Origin: Phallusia fumigata
Lineage: Eukaryota > Chordata > Ascidiacea > Phlebobranchia > Ascidiidae
DNA: 26,263 nt
Assembly (NCBI GenBank): GCA_008931825.1
Contig: QXVZ01000247.1
Location: 1 to 26,263 of the forward strand
Reading direction: 5' to 3'
Shown here: in pieces, positions 10,801 through 21,800 of the stretch
How the letters are laid out: each line of letters starts with the position of its first letter
Position numbering within the stretch: the first letter of the stretch is position 1
The notes under the pieces: generated by a model
What the model was told of the DNA's origin: nothing
Seen by the model: the letters and a program-made list of their open reading frames with translations, nothing else
Database searches by the model: none
Translations under genes and position numbers: made by a program

Positions 10801-12736
10801 CTTAGACTCTGCAACAGTCGAAACAGGGGCGTTTTTATTCAGCACATTTAGGCGAATTGATTAAACATGGCTTCGTGCCAGAGTTACTGAAACCTGTTCT
10901 GTGGTCAAAGTGCGGTTAAAGACGTCCGAGAAAGAGAAATAAAGAATAAGTAATGTTATTTTCATGCCTACTATGGTATAACGAGAAATAAAAAATTTTT
11001 GACAAAAACAATTATTACTTAAGAATCATTTGTTATTTTTGAAAAAACTTTTGGAAACTATAATTTTTTTAATATGGCCTCAAAATTCAAAGTACTTGCC
11101 CAAAGAGAACGCATAATAGCTTTAGGAAACTGCTGAATTAATAAAACAAAACTATTCTAAATTACCACATTGAGACATCAATATGTTTGCACGTCCAACT
11201 AAGGAAATTGTAAGGCTTATTTGCAGAACTAAACTCCATCCTGATCGTTCAAATTTTTCGAGAATAGTTAAAAAACATGTTAAAATCAACCTAGAAGCAA
11301 GCTTTCTGCACCAAACGCTACACATTGCAAACAATTTGTAGGTCTTATTTTCGGAGAAAAAAGACTAACCGAAACCGAATGAGCGTCGCGTCATAACACG
11401 ACAGATAAATCGTTCAACAAGTTTCTGCAACAACGAAACACCGAAATAATTACAATGGAGCTTCAAAACAGCGGCGTCAAGTCAAACAAAATATAATTCC
11501 TATCCGCCGGACCGGATACCCAACAAAAATATTCAATCTCTGTTTCTTGCTACCGGCCATTATGCACTTTTCGGCCATCTGTTGTTCCAAGCTACTTTTT
11601 GTAATGCTCGTTTTTTTGCATGTCCCAAATCAAGGGTTGGCAACCTAAGGCCCGCAGGTGAAATTCGGCTCGCCAGGCAAAATTATCCGGCCAGCAGCCC
11701 CTTTACAGTTCCCACTTATGTGAAGCTACGTAATGAGAAATTGTACTTAGTATGTGGGAACAAAGCTACAAGTTACCATGCCGAACTTTACCTTTACCAA
11801 AGCGTAAATAAAAGTTTTTGATCCATCACGATAAAGTAAATTCGCAAGTTTTAACATTACCAACAGTAATGGAAACAGAACTCCAAGTGGTAAATTAGTA
11901 CACCCCAGTGAGACCTTGCCGTACTTAGTTTTTGCCTACGGTTAAAGAATGGTTGCCGAGACCTGGTTCAAACAATAACTTTATAACTTCAAGATAACTT
12001 CATAACTTCACGCTTGCTCATATCGAAATGACGACAATAATAAAAGCATTTGCCAAAAAACGTCACGTTTAAAAGTGCGAAAATAAGGTTTTTCGAAAAA
12101 AAGCGTATCTGAAAGCAGACTGGCTTTAAACCAATGTCACTTGAATTTACTAGAACTCGCGAATTCAGACGTGACTTCGTGACGCCAACATGAAAGTTAC
12201 TGCAGCGCCTATAAATTCCGTGTTTCGAACTATTGATCGGTCAAACCATGAAAGAGGTGTCTTGTAGTTAATCGACAAAATTTTAGATAAATTGGCAAGC
12301 AAGCGTAATTAGCTGCGGCATTTGCTAATGGCGAACGACATGTATGTAACAAATGCTAATCATGCGCAAATAGGCGACAAAATACCGACCTAATTTAGTT
12401 GCATTAAGCTTTAATCAGGGTGGGTTGCTGCAAAACATTCAATCAACTATGATAAACACCAATACATTTTACGATCGCATAAAAAACACAGATTCTTAGA
12501 TTCTTTCGCTTACAACAGCAGTTCACAACATTTGTCTACAAAGCCTCTAGTAACTTTCGCAAAGCGCTGTAAATTTCGTTGACAACAGGCTATAAATCAC
12601 TAAAATACTTAATGACGTTTAATCCAACTTTGGTTTTAAACACCAACTGAACATTCTAGATCTTTGTCGTCGTCTGTCCGCAAATATGACCTGAAGCATT
12701 TTCGGTGGGCTAATTCCAATTGTCTGGCTAGCTGGT
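10801..12736. other. CLCA 5' flank and non-coding spacer
   Basis: I see no gene here. The CLCA promoter must lie in the first few hundred bases, but no TATA box or clear initiator stands out. At 11631-11700 a stretch resembling hAT ends (CAAGGGTTGGCAACCTAAGG, then CCCGC) suggests a transposon relic without a recognisable partner end. Short ORFs in this stretch have no domain-like composition. Confidence 0.5.
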
Positions 12737-12946
12737 TTAACATTTAGGTTTACTAGTCCTAATCGGTGGTTGTATTGTCTGGGGCAGGAATTTTTTGACA
12801 ATTTCAAGTACTTTAAGACCTAAAACCAACTCGCGTCCTTTTGCTAATAGTTGTAACAACGCCGTTAAATCCAAATTGCATTTAACAAAACGCTGCAATA
12901 TTGAGCTGCAAATTAAGACTAAAACTTGGACGTATTTCTTAAACAT
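12737..12946 (-). CDS. Candidate small secreted protein ORF, 69 codons, unrecognised
   Basis: The product begins MFKKYVQVLVLICSSILQRF, like a signal peptide, then a Leu-rich amphipathic stretch (LTALLQLLAKGRELVLGLKV) and a basic, Pro-containing tail ending TSKPKC. A cluster of CRE and CCAAT motifs lies 106-150 bases upstream in the right orientation. I do not recognise the protein, and an ORF of this length can occur by chance in 8 kb of spacer. It is reported as a candidate only. Confidence 0.2.
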   Translation of the reverse strand: MFKKYVQVLVLICSSILQRFVKCNLDLTALLQLLAKGRELVLGLKVLEIVKKFLPQTIQPPIRTSKPKC

Positions 12947-13051
12947 ATGGGACGGGTAAAGTGGTTTTGGAACGTTATTTGAAATCGCCTTATCAAGACA
13001 GATTCGTGATGGACTTTACCACGAATTATTACGTGCAATAAACGTTCATCG

Positions 13052-13093
13052 CCAATGTGATAATGACGTCACTACTCGTGTCCGGTGACGTAA
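13052..13093 (-). promoter_or_regulatory. CRE/CCAAT cluster, candidate promoter
   Basis: Contains a perfect palindromic CRE TGACGTCA (13064-13071), a second CRE-like TGACGTAA (13086-13093) and CCAAT (13052-13056). The next ATG on the minus strand is that of the 69-codon ORF at 12946. Motif clustering is seen; promoter function is inferred. Confidence 0.3.
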
Positions 13094-13099
13094 AACTTA

Positions 13100-15740
13100 A
13101 TTGGGCTCGTAATATGAGGAGGAAAATACATTAATCCATATTTTTTCTTCACATTTACTCAGTAACAGTCAAAGGTCATCAATCTAAATCCAAAGCTTCG
13201 CTATTAAAGACTACAGACCTGCTGTGTTAACAGGAATAAACTATAGCAGACAGTCCAACTTAACGTCAGTCCCTTCTTGGATTTCTGATTAACCAAATGT
13301 GAATTGATTTCTAGTTAACAACTGAGTCAAAAGCGCGGTCATATCTTGTTTACTAGTGAAACTAACATTTATTACAACTTCTACTTTTGTACTTTTAAAC
13401 ATGAGAAGTTCGCAGCTAAAACGCGTCTTGCTGTGCACAAACAAAGCAGATGAGAGTGCCACTGAACATATCCGATCTGCAGCAAAGACGACGCTCTGAG
13501 ATATGTCAGCCAGGATTGATAATGCTTTTTTGCTAGCGCTTGACAAGCGTGCTTCTAATGCGCGACAATTTTAAGGTCAGGCACAACTTTACACAACTTC
13601 GCGATTGACATGCGAATTAATGGTTTTGTACTTGAGGCGCATCGTACTTGCGGCGTATTACCCTGTCACGTAGTAGGTGGAGCAGACGCGTGTAGGTCTT
13701 GGGTCACGACTTTTATTCTTAGAGATTTGTAAATTGACCTTATTTTCGGGGCTGGTTGTTTCGTTTTTATACACCTTGAGGATAAAACAAAGTCGGAACG
13801 GGTTAATTTTTGACAACAGCCTAGAGATTACATTCTTCACACCTCACATCAACAGTGCTGTCCTCTATGCAAATTTTAAGTCCCCCATCAAAACTTATCT
13901 TCAATGGTCCTTAGCTGTTTAGGTCAAAAAAGGTGTTTAAAAAACCTTCAACAGTTTCAATCTTCAACAATGTAAAAAAATGAATACCTATTAAAACTAT
14001 GGCAAGCAAGTATGGTTTTGTGTCATGTGTGTATATAGTGTTTTGTGTTTACTTATTAGATTGATAAACATCCATACAATGACAAAAAACAGTGCAAAAT
14101 ATCACAGCCTAACAAAACCACAATTTTGTTTTGTTAGTTTACAGACAAATGACAGAATTGTAGTTTACTGTTCAAAAATAGCTTTAATCCATTCACAACA
14201 AGAACATCTCAAATAAAACAGATTTTTTGGTTTTAAATTCTGCTAAATGGTTCAATAGCTTTATTACTGATACAATTTCTTTTTACCAAGCAAACTAAGC
14301 TTAACTTACCATCATTTCCGAATTGTGCCATACGCTGCGGTACCCTGCAGTTTTCAATGCTATTTAATGCCGTTCTGTTTGGCTTACAGGACATTGCTTT
14401 GCAAAGATGCAACATAATGTCCTGCAGGTATCTAATGGATAATAAACTTGACAAAATGCCGAAAGTATTTTAACGTAACAATTAAACAGACACTTTCCCG
14501 CCCCAATAGAAAACTTTATTTGGAGCGGTTAAATTGTTGTAGAGTGAAAATAAACGTATTTTTCGATGTGATGTTTGTTGACATGAATTTTTTATAGTTT
14601 AGTTTGGTTTCAAATATTCTATGTTGTTATTTTTCGTGTTTTAATTGAAACAAACATTTGGAGTCTTCAAAAAGCCTATAAAACCAAAATTAATACATTT
14701 GTATTGCTTGTAACAGTGAGAACTATTTTCTGCTGGGCCGAAATTTTGTGACGTAATCCATGTTTTCCGTCCGTAAGCATAAAAGACGCCACGCCTTTGT
14801 GTGCTGGTAGTGCAAAACAGATTTGTGCTGTTTCAAACAATATGTTACATTAACTATTTTGTTCGCAGTAAAGTGTAATGAATGTGTTCGCCTGTGATTG
14901 CTTTCATCCTGTTTCCATGCGCGATTTTTCCCAAATTTCTTGCATACAATTTTTGTCGACCCCCTTGAAAGAACACAATTACTTTTGAGGCCAAGAGAAA
15001 CACATGGCTGACCGCACTGTGCTTGTTAAACTGATACTTCAATGCCAGTGTCACAAATGCGACAATTACTCAATGCTGCTTATAAAATGTACACCCGTAA
15101 TGTATCTGTAGTCACGCGAAATAACATCGACCAAGTGAGACCAAAGACGCTTCGCGGTCCCCCCTAAAATTGCCTTACGGGCCCGGCCCACTTTGAGAAC
15201 CACTGCTTTACACTGAGATTTTACTCGTTTTTAACGGTATGTTTTAACGTTCATAATTTTAAGCGCATTATTGTTTGGCGTTTCATCATATTTGGTCGAT
15301 TTTACTGAACAAAGTATTGACCGTTCATGAAAAACAAACGCCTTTGGGGTACCTAATGGGTGATAAAGTTGAAAGGAGGTACATTTACGATTAATATCGT
15401 TGTAAACAAAATTTGAATATGGTCACCTGATCACCTTATGATTAGCCCATACGGCTTGGATTTTAACAATGGTGGCAGTTGTAAAAATATAATTATGTGA
15501 CAGATGTGCTTTCTTAATTTTTGTGCCGTAAAGTGTGTACTTTCACCCAAATATTATGTCCGAAATTCAGGGTTTTACCTACAAAAATTTGTAGTTTTAA
15601 AGTATTGGTCCAAACTTAATGTAGTTGTAAATTTTCAGCGCCTAAATCCCAGTAGATCAAAAGATATTTAATGATATGTTTGTTTGCGGGGGCGTGCGAG
15701 ACGCTTTTTAGTATAGAAGCTCTTGGTCACACACCTAGGT
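13100..15740. other. AT-rich spacer with a hAT end relic
   Basis: No gene is supported. A transposon end, reading CAGTGGTTCTCAAAGTGGGC on the minus strand, lies at about 15186-15205 and is preceded by a GC-rich arm (15176-15186); its partner end was not found. A possible exon with a consensus GTAAGT donor (14310-14431, minus) is discussed under rejected items. Confidence 0.5.
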
Positions 15741-15746
15741 ACACAA

Positions 15747-15951
15747 TGCGCACATTTTTCCATCTGCACATTTCGTGCACATTGTGCACATATACCGCGT
15801 GCACATTTTTCCATCTGCACATTTTTTCCTCTGCACATTTCGCGCACATTGTGCACATTGTGCACATTATCCGCGCGCACATTTTTCCTCCTGCACATTT
15901 CGCGCACATTGTGCACTTTTTACGTGGGGACATTTTCGCGCACAATGTGCG
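15747..15951. repeat. GCACATT tandem repeat, about three 50-75 bp units
   Basis: Three units start at about 15747, 15797 and 15872. Each has GCACATTTTTCC, CTGCACATTT, a CGYGCACATTGTGCAC palindromic core and an AT-rich or ACC/TCC tail; the middle unit has an extra internal duplication. The block closes with CGCGCACAATGTGCG. Because the unit lacks stops, long ORFs appear in several frames on both strands; these are not taken as genes. Confidence 0.85.
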
Positions 15952-15976
15952 AAAAAAGTTCGCATCCTTGTCTCTT

Positions 15977-16050
15977 CGACGGAGCCCACTCTTTGTTCAC
16001 CGACGAAGTCGCTACGTTCGACGGAGCCCACTCTTTTTTAGCCGACGAAG
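15977..16050. repeat. Direct repeat pair of 32 bp with hairpin-forming ends
   Basis: CGACGGAGCCCACTCTTT.. to ..CCGACGAAG occurs at 15977-16008 and again at 16019-16050, period 42 bp. Within each copy the ends are nearly inverted (TTCGACGG against CCGACGAA), so each can fold as a hairpin. It is unusually CpG-rich for this window. Confidence 0.75.
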
Positions 16051-17851
16051 AATAAAAACATAAATACCTAGCAAATAAATTGCAAACTTTTTGAAATATA
16101 TGGGTAAACTAAACTCACTACTTACTACCTTAATATAAAACTTGATGTCGATTTCAAATAGCTTTCGCCTTTGTTGTTTTATGTATTTATTGTTGAAATA
16201 ATTTTTTACATCTAAAATTTAAATTTTGTCTCGAGCTTGGCTATTTATTGCTTCCCAATCCCCACTGTGTATAATATTTAGACAAATTGTTTTGTTGATC
16301 TCAAAATCTGTGTTGTAATTATTAGGCAATGTGTCAATAAAGAATTAAGCCAAGCTCATCCGTACAATCTTTGCTTCTGAAATTGACGTTGAATAAAATT
16401 GTACCGAATGAGTTTTCCCTATTTAGAAATTTTTATGAGTAATTGTAAAGTTTTATTTACAGATTTTCCTAAAAAATCCCATCATTTTTTTTGTATACTT
16501 CTGCTTTTACGTGCATACCTTTAGGGTGAAGTATATTTTCTACTGTTTACTTTGGTTGCTGGAGATAGGCCAAGCTGCCAGTGTTTTTGGTATGGTCAAG
16601 CATGCTTGGGGTATTGTAACTTCAATCATGTTATGACTTAATATTAGAAAATTTTTTATTTTGTTGCTAAAAGCTTTAGGACTTTTAAGTTACGGTGTAG
16701 CTGCAGCGCGTTCCACCTTGATCCGCCAATTGTGCCCTCCACTTTTTTCGCGCCTTATAACGTCTCAACGTTGCGCAGCTTTTTCCGGCTTGGTGATTGT
16801 TTTAGTGAAATCGGGTCGCTATTATTTCTTTCACCGAGCGAAATAAACTCAACTCAAGTATTTTGGTGCTGACTCAGCCTGGCCTAACTCTATTAATTAG
16901 AGAAATAATTTCTGCACGGTAATTTTTTCACGTAGGCAATTAGTGTGTTGTAATTTTGGACTTGATGTACAAAGTGTTTTTTTGGCCCACAAACATGTTT
17001 TTTTTTCATTTTGTGCACAACCTGTATCCAATCAAGGTATGGGTTTTCAACACTCTTCGTCGTTATAAACTTTTATAATTAAGTATGCACTTGACCCTAT
17101 ATGTAAAACTACCCAGTCAATATTACCCAAAGTGTTGTACAAAATATCCCACCATTTTTTGCATACCCCAAGCTTACATGGTGAATCAAAACACGTGCAA
17201 AGATGCCACTAGGTATCTATACAAGAATTTCTCTTATGGATATGAGTGTGATTCATATGGTTGTTAAGGTTTAAAAATTTGGTTGCAAAACAATTTCTCA
17301 CTTTTGCTAAAAGCAGATGTTTCATTTTGGCTGTCCATGTCTTGAGGTGCACCAGGTTAGTTAAAAAACATGACTGGTTAAATAGAAGAAGGGATAAACT
17401 TAGACAACCCACATCAATTTTTTTTCAGTAAGAGTATTTTTTTAGTGTCAGAAAGTGAAAACACATTGGTGCATAAATGTGAGTATTTTTTTAAAAGGAG
17501 TGAAAAATAGCCACATATGCACAATGTTTATGCAATTTTGAGAGCAAACTATTTGGTTTCAGATATTAGTTTCTTTTGCAATAGTACTAGACAACTGATG
17601 TTGAGATACTATGAATAAACTAAGCAGTAGATGTTTATTTGAATGTGTATACACTAAAACTATTTCCACATGATATGAAAACTAAAACATGCAAATGATA
17701 TGAGATTTTTTATAATAGGCTTCGAGTTAGTAAAATTGTAGTATGTGGAAGTCTTGAAATGTTAAAAAGGGGTTCAGCAAATTTTCACATCTTCACCCAA
17801 TCTTGATCCAAATCACCAATAGACATCTGAACAAAAATTAAGTATGGTTAT
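16051..17851. other. AT-rich spacer
   Basis: No gene is supported. It holds the decayed MITE end at 16560-16635. A CpG-richer block at about 16685-16850 has a 61-codon ORF of no recognisable character. The rest is AT-rich sequence with poly-T runs. Confidence 0.5.
16560..16635 (+). mobile_element. Decayed left end of the 17852-18583 MITE family
   Basis: TGGAGATAGGCCAAGCTGCC aligns with the MITE start TAGGGATGGGCCAAAACTGC, and further in a 32-base stretch ending GTATTGTAACTTCAA matches GTATTGTGACGTCAC with 25 identities over the stretch. All four CpG sites of that stretch in the intact copy are lost here, three by CpG-to-TpG/CpA change. No right end is visible. Confidence 0.6.
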
Positions 17852-18583
17852 TAGGGATGGGCCAAAACTGCAAGTGTTCTGTTTGGTCGAGCACCGAAGA
17901 TCTCACGTTAACGCTCGGTGCTCGGTCGAGCACGCTCGGTGTATTGTGACGTCACAAACATTCCTATTTACACTGTAGTTTTTCATATTTTCAAGCTCCC
18001 TTATCTACCCAACAGGGCCGTATTTAAGCTTTCGAGGTCCCATCTGCATAACATGTGAGGCAAGCCAACGCTAAGTGAAACACCCATCAGTTTTTGAGTA
18101 ACAACAGCAACTAATGTAAAGCACTTTAAAGTACGCGTGTTTCCACCCTTTCACGTTTTCAAAAACAGTCACTTTTATTCTTGGGGACCTTCGAAAATGG
18201 AGCCCTACTTTTGTACGTTAGCAGTGAATAAATCCGTCAATAAAAATCTGATAAACCTACCCACAAACAAACGTTCACTGTATAATTGTTAACTTGCAGC
18301 GGCAAGATCCATGCAAAAATATTTGCAGCATTGTCACTTACAACTGACCGTTAACAAACCGGTTTGTGACTAGCCCATTGCATTATTGTGCAAAAAGCAA
18401 GTAATCCATTCGTAGCGCGGTTTCGCAGTAATTGCGTAGTTTTAAATTTAGTTTAGAATAAATTTGAATTTTTTGTCTAATGCTCGGCCTAATTCGTGCG
18501 ACTGCTCGGCCGAGCACCGAGCATCAAAAATTGCGGTGCTCGGTACCGAGTACTCGGGTTCTGGCTCGTTCGGCCCATCCCTA
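17852..18583. mobile_element. Non-autonomous hAT-type MITE, 732 bp, with perfect 8-bp target site duplication
   Basis: Terminal inverted repeats TAGGGATGGGCC / GGCCCATCCCTA are perfect over 12 bp. The element is flanked by the direct repeat ATGGTTAT (17844-17851 and 18584-18591), the hAT hallmark. Subterminal regions carry many GCTCGGTGC / GAGCACCGA copies in both orientations, typical of transposase-binding arrays, and a perfect CRE palindrome TGACGTCA lies at 17947-17954. There is no transposase ORF. The interior (from about 18015) includes a CAGGGCCGTATTTAAGC-like string that may be a second, nested element. Confidence 0.9.
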
Positions 18584-18868
18584 ATGGTTATTGGTTTACT
18601 TACTTGTGCCAAAAATGCCACGTAGCTCAGTTTTTAAGAAAAAGAGGAAAATAGTCTACATATTTTGTATGTTTAAGGCCAATAGGCAAAAGGAGGTTTT
18701 TTTTAAGAACCTAACGTACATATCCTTTCCAAAAAAACGGTCTGATGACATGCCATTTTGCATGGCATTTTGAATAATTATCCTCGACCAACAGCTTCTT
18801 GGTAGTGATCTGCTGATTTACAGATAACTCAAATGAATAAAAATGTCTGTGAATAAACCTGGTAAACA
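18584..18868. other. 3' flank of the TIL-domain gene
   Basis: Minus-strand sequence downstream of the last recognised exon. No AATAAA or ATTAAA on the minus strand was found close to the candidate stop at 18869, so the transcript end is not settled. Confidence 0.4.
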
Positions 18869-21800
18869 TCAAAATATTCCATGCACAAAAATTTTACCGC
18901 ATTCGTCATCATCCAACTCTTCTCCATCTAGGCTGAAAATGGCATTACACCCTCCGCAGTAGTTATTGGTACAGGTTGCTTCAGGGTGACGAAGGCAAGA
19001 TGCGGTAGAACAAGGTAAGTGACTGCACGAGGCTACAGGTACTCCCCATGGACATTCATCTTCTTCTTCTGCAAAAAACAAACCCATTTTTACAGGTTTT
19101 AAATTATTTGTGACTGCAAACCATTTCATTTCAGCTTCAAGGTTATTATCACAACAGCACTGTACAAAAACAATTTTCACTCAGTTTGCTAAAACAAAAT
19201 CAATTCTGCTAATTTTGTTTCTTTCCTAAGTACAGAGCAATCACTTAAGACAGTTTTCTTTTCAACAGTCATTTTAAATTGTGTTCAGAAATGCGAACAA
19301 TGAATTTTTGGCAATGTAATTGAGACTACTTCTAGAGCAGTTGAAAGCCTAAAGGTAAACAAGCATACTGTTCCACAAAGATATAAAGTCCTGTTAACAA
19401 CAAAACATTATGAAAAGTTACCATCAGATGGGCATTGGGAGCTCGAAACACAACGAGTTCCATTCCACAGAGTGGGGGGTCGACATGCACAGCCAGGGGG
19501 TGAGTAGATGCGACAGAAGAAGTCAAAACCTGAGTCACATTCCCAACTGCAAGGTTTGCTGTAGAAATGTTCCTGGTTTGAAGGGCAATCTAGAAAAAAA
19601 GGACAAAGATAACCCGGGAAAAAATTTAATTTAGTTGTTAACACCACTAACAAAATCTTAGATTTAGATTCAGTTGAATTCTCAGGAACAGCTTTACAAG
19701 ATTTAGTTGAATGCTCTGGAACAGAAAAGTTTATCCAGAAGATTAACAAAGTGATATCTCTGTCAGTGACTCTTGAAGATGGCAAACTATTAACTTTGAG
19801 GTTAGAATTAACAAGAATTGGTAAACCAACACAAATATCCAAAATAAAAGTTGCTTGGCAAGCATGGAAACAATCCAAAACTGACTTACCTGGTTTGCAT
19901 TGTTTTTCTGGAACGCATTTTGCTCTATGGTCTCGAACATAACCAACTTTACATGCACACCGTCTTGTGCAGCGCCTCAATACACTGCAAGATTTTTTTC
20001 TGTCCTTACAAGTTGCGTCACACGGAGCAGCACAACTGTTCCATACTTCGTTTAGTGAAGGGTCGCACCCTAAAGTGTGCAACAGTTTTTGGTAATTCCA
20101 ATATTCCCTGATTCTCTTGGTGTACAATTAGTTTTACCGTATTATGTGTTAATTAGTTTATATTTTGTATTAAAAACATTAGTATTGCAGTATATGAAAG
20201 AAGTTAATTGATTACTATGTAGTGCATAAACATGTTAAAACCCTTTGTTTTAGTTCCAGCAAAGCACTGTTTGAATGAGTTTAAACCAAACCATTTCTCA
20301 ATTGCATTGCAATCTACATACAATGCTTAATAAATTGGATGGACTATCAGACATACTTATACAGTATTTTACAAAACACAAGAAACTAATTTACCATTGC
20401 ATTCTTCATTAGAGATCTTTTCATCATCCTCATAGAAATCAGCATTACAGCCACCACAATAATTGTTGACACAAACTGCTTCGGGAACATGTACACATTC
20501 TGCATTCAAACAAGGTGCCTTGGTACACTGCACCTGCGGTTGATCTGGTGGGCAGGGGGCTAAAATTCAAAAACATAAATCAATAACTTTCTTTCCCAAT
20601 GATTGTATTGGCTTGTATTAATTCCGCTTGGCCAAATATCTGCGTTAACCAAGCAAAAGTATACAGACGAGCAATAACATGTTGTAATGCACAAACAAGG
20701 CGGGAAACAGTAATGAACAAAAAAGGTCGTAAGAAGGTGCACAAATTTAAGAAGACAATTAGCATGGGTCTAAAATTGGGGTGGGCAAACTACGGCCCTT
20801 GTGCCAAAAAAGTGACAAAACTTTTTGTGAAACATTGCAATAAATAGCTGATTTCAGAACAGTAGTGTAATAAAAACTGGTCCTGGCTCAAGCTTAGTTG
20901 TAGCTTCATTGAAAATGAAGTTTAGGCAGTTTAGGTTAGGCATCAAAACTACAAATACCATTTACAATCACTTTGGTAGTTTAGTATTTCCAAACAAACA
21001 ACCTTTTCAATTTTTGTGCACAACATCCAACAATAACCATCACAACCAACAAACCAACCTGGCCCAGAGCAGGAGTGTCGTGAGACACAAACATTGTCAG
21101 CATTTCGAACATGTCCATACGGGCATCTACATCTTGCGTTACATGTAAACCATCTGCTGCAAGGTTTTGCAGGATTATCGCAAGTTGCATCGCATTGTGT
21201 GGTGCAGGTGTGCCAAATTTCATTCAGTGTTACATTGCAACCTAAAAACAACTTCTTTTCTAAACCGTGGTGGAATTTTGCAGCAAAAATATCCTGGGGC
21301 AAAACCAAATAAAGTAAATTGTATTTACCATAGCACTCGCTTGGCAAAACACAAACGTTTTTGGAGTTTCGCCGGTAACCATCTGGACATGCACATCGAC
21401 TTTTGCATATACCCCATATAGAACACATTTTTGTGGGGTTGGAACATGTTGGGTCACATACTTGTGCACAATCCTGCCACGCCTCGTTCAATGCTGGGTC
21501 ACAATCTAAACATGCAATAAAAATAATTAAAACCTCATCAATATACAATGATAAAATGGTTGAGAAATTACACGACTTCCGTGATTTTTTATCATACATT
21601 CAAACATGTGGTCATGGCCTAACAATGTGGTATATGGAGCAATTACTTTAAGCCCCAAGCATTTGGGGGCCTTATGATGACTTTTTAGACATCAGATAAT
21701 ATAGAAAGTGTCCCTAGATATATAAACTGTCACCAGATCTACAAACTGTCTATACTATATGTTGTTTCTGAGCCACAAGAGACTAAGAATGTAGGATATT

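Noticed and set aside
13289-13546. Minus-strand ORF whose last part (MFK.., MTALLTQLL) resembles the start of the 69-codon ORF at 12946
   Set aside because: The resemblance is limited to a few residues and is weak at DNA level; it could be chance and does not prove a duplicated gene.
14310-14431. Possible minus-strand exon with acceptor CCATTAG and consensus donor GATG|GTAAGT, 40 codons with three Cys
   Set aside because: It is phase 2 in and phase 1 out, unlike the TIL-gene exons, with no recognisable domain and no partner exon in frame. A single good donor occurs by chance.
15671-16063. 130-codon plus-strand ORF and overlapping ORFs in other frames and on the minus strand
   Set aside because: The ORFs arise from the tandem repeats, which lack stops in several frames; the translations are low-complexity (CTLCT, HIVHIV) and there is no splice or domain support.
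16661-16846. 61-codon plus-strand ORF in a CpG-richer block
   Set aside because: No domain, no splice partners, and surrounded by transposon debris.
20949-21651. Several plus-strand ORFs of 60-86 codons, repeated at 23962-24644
   Set aside because: They are antisense shadows of the TIL exons and are duplicated only because the block is duplicated.
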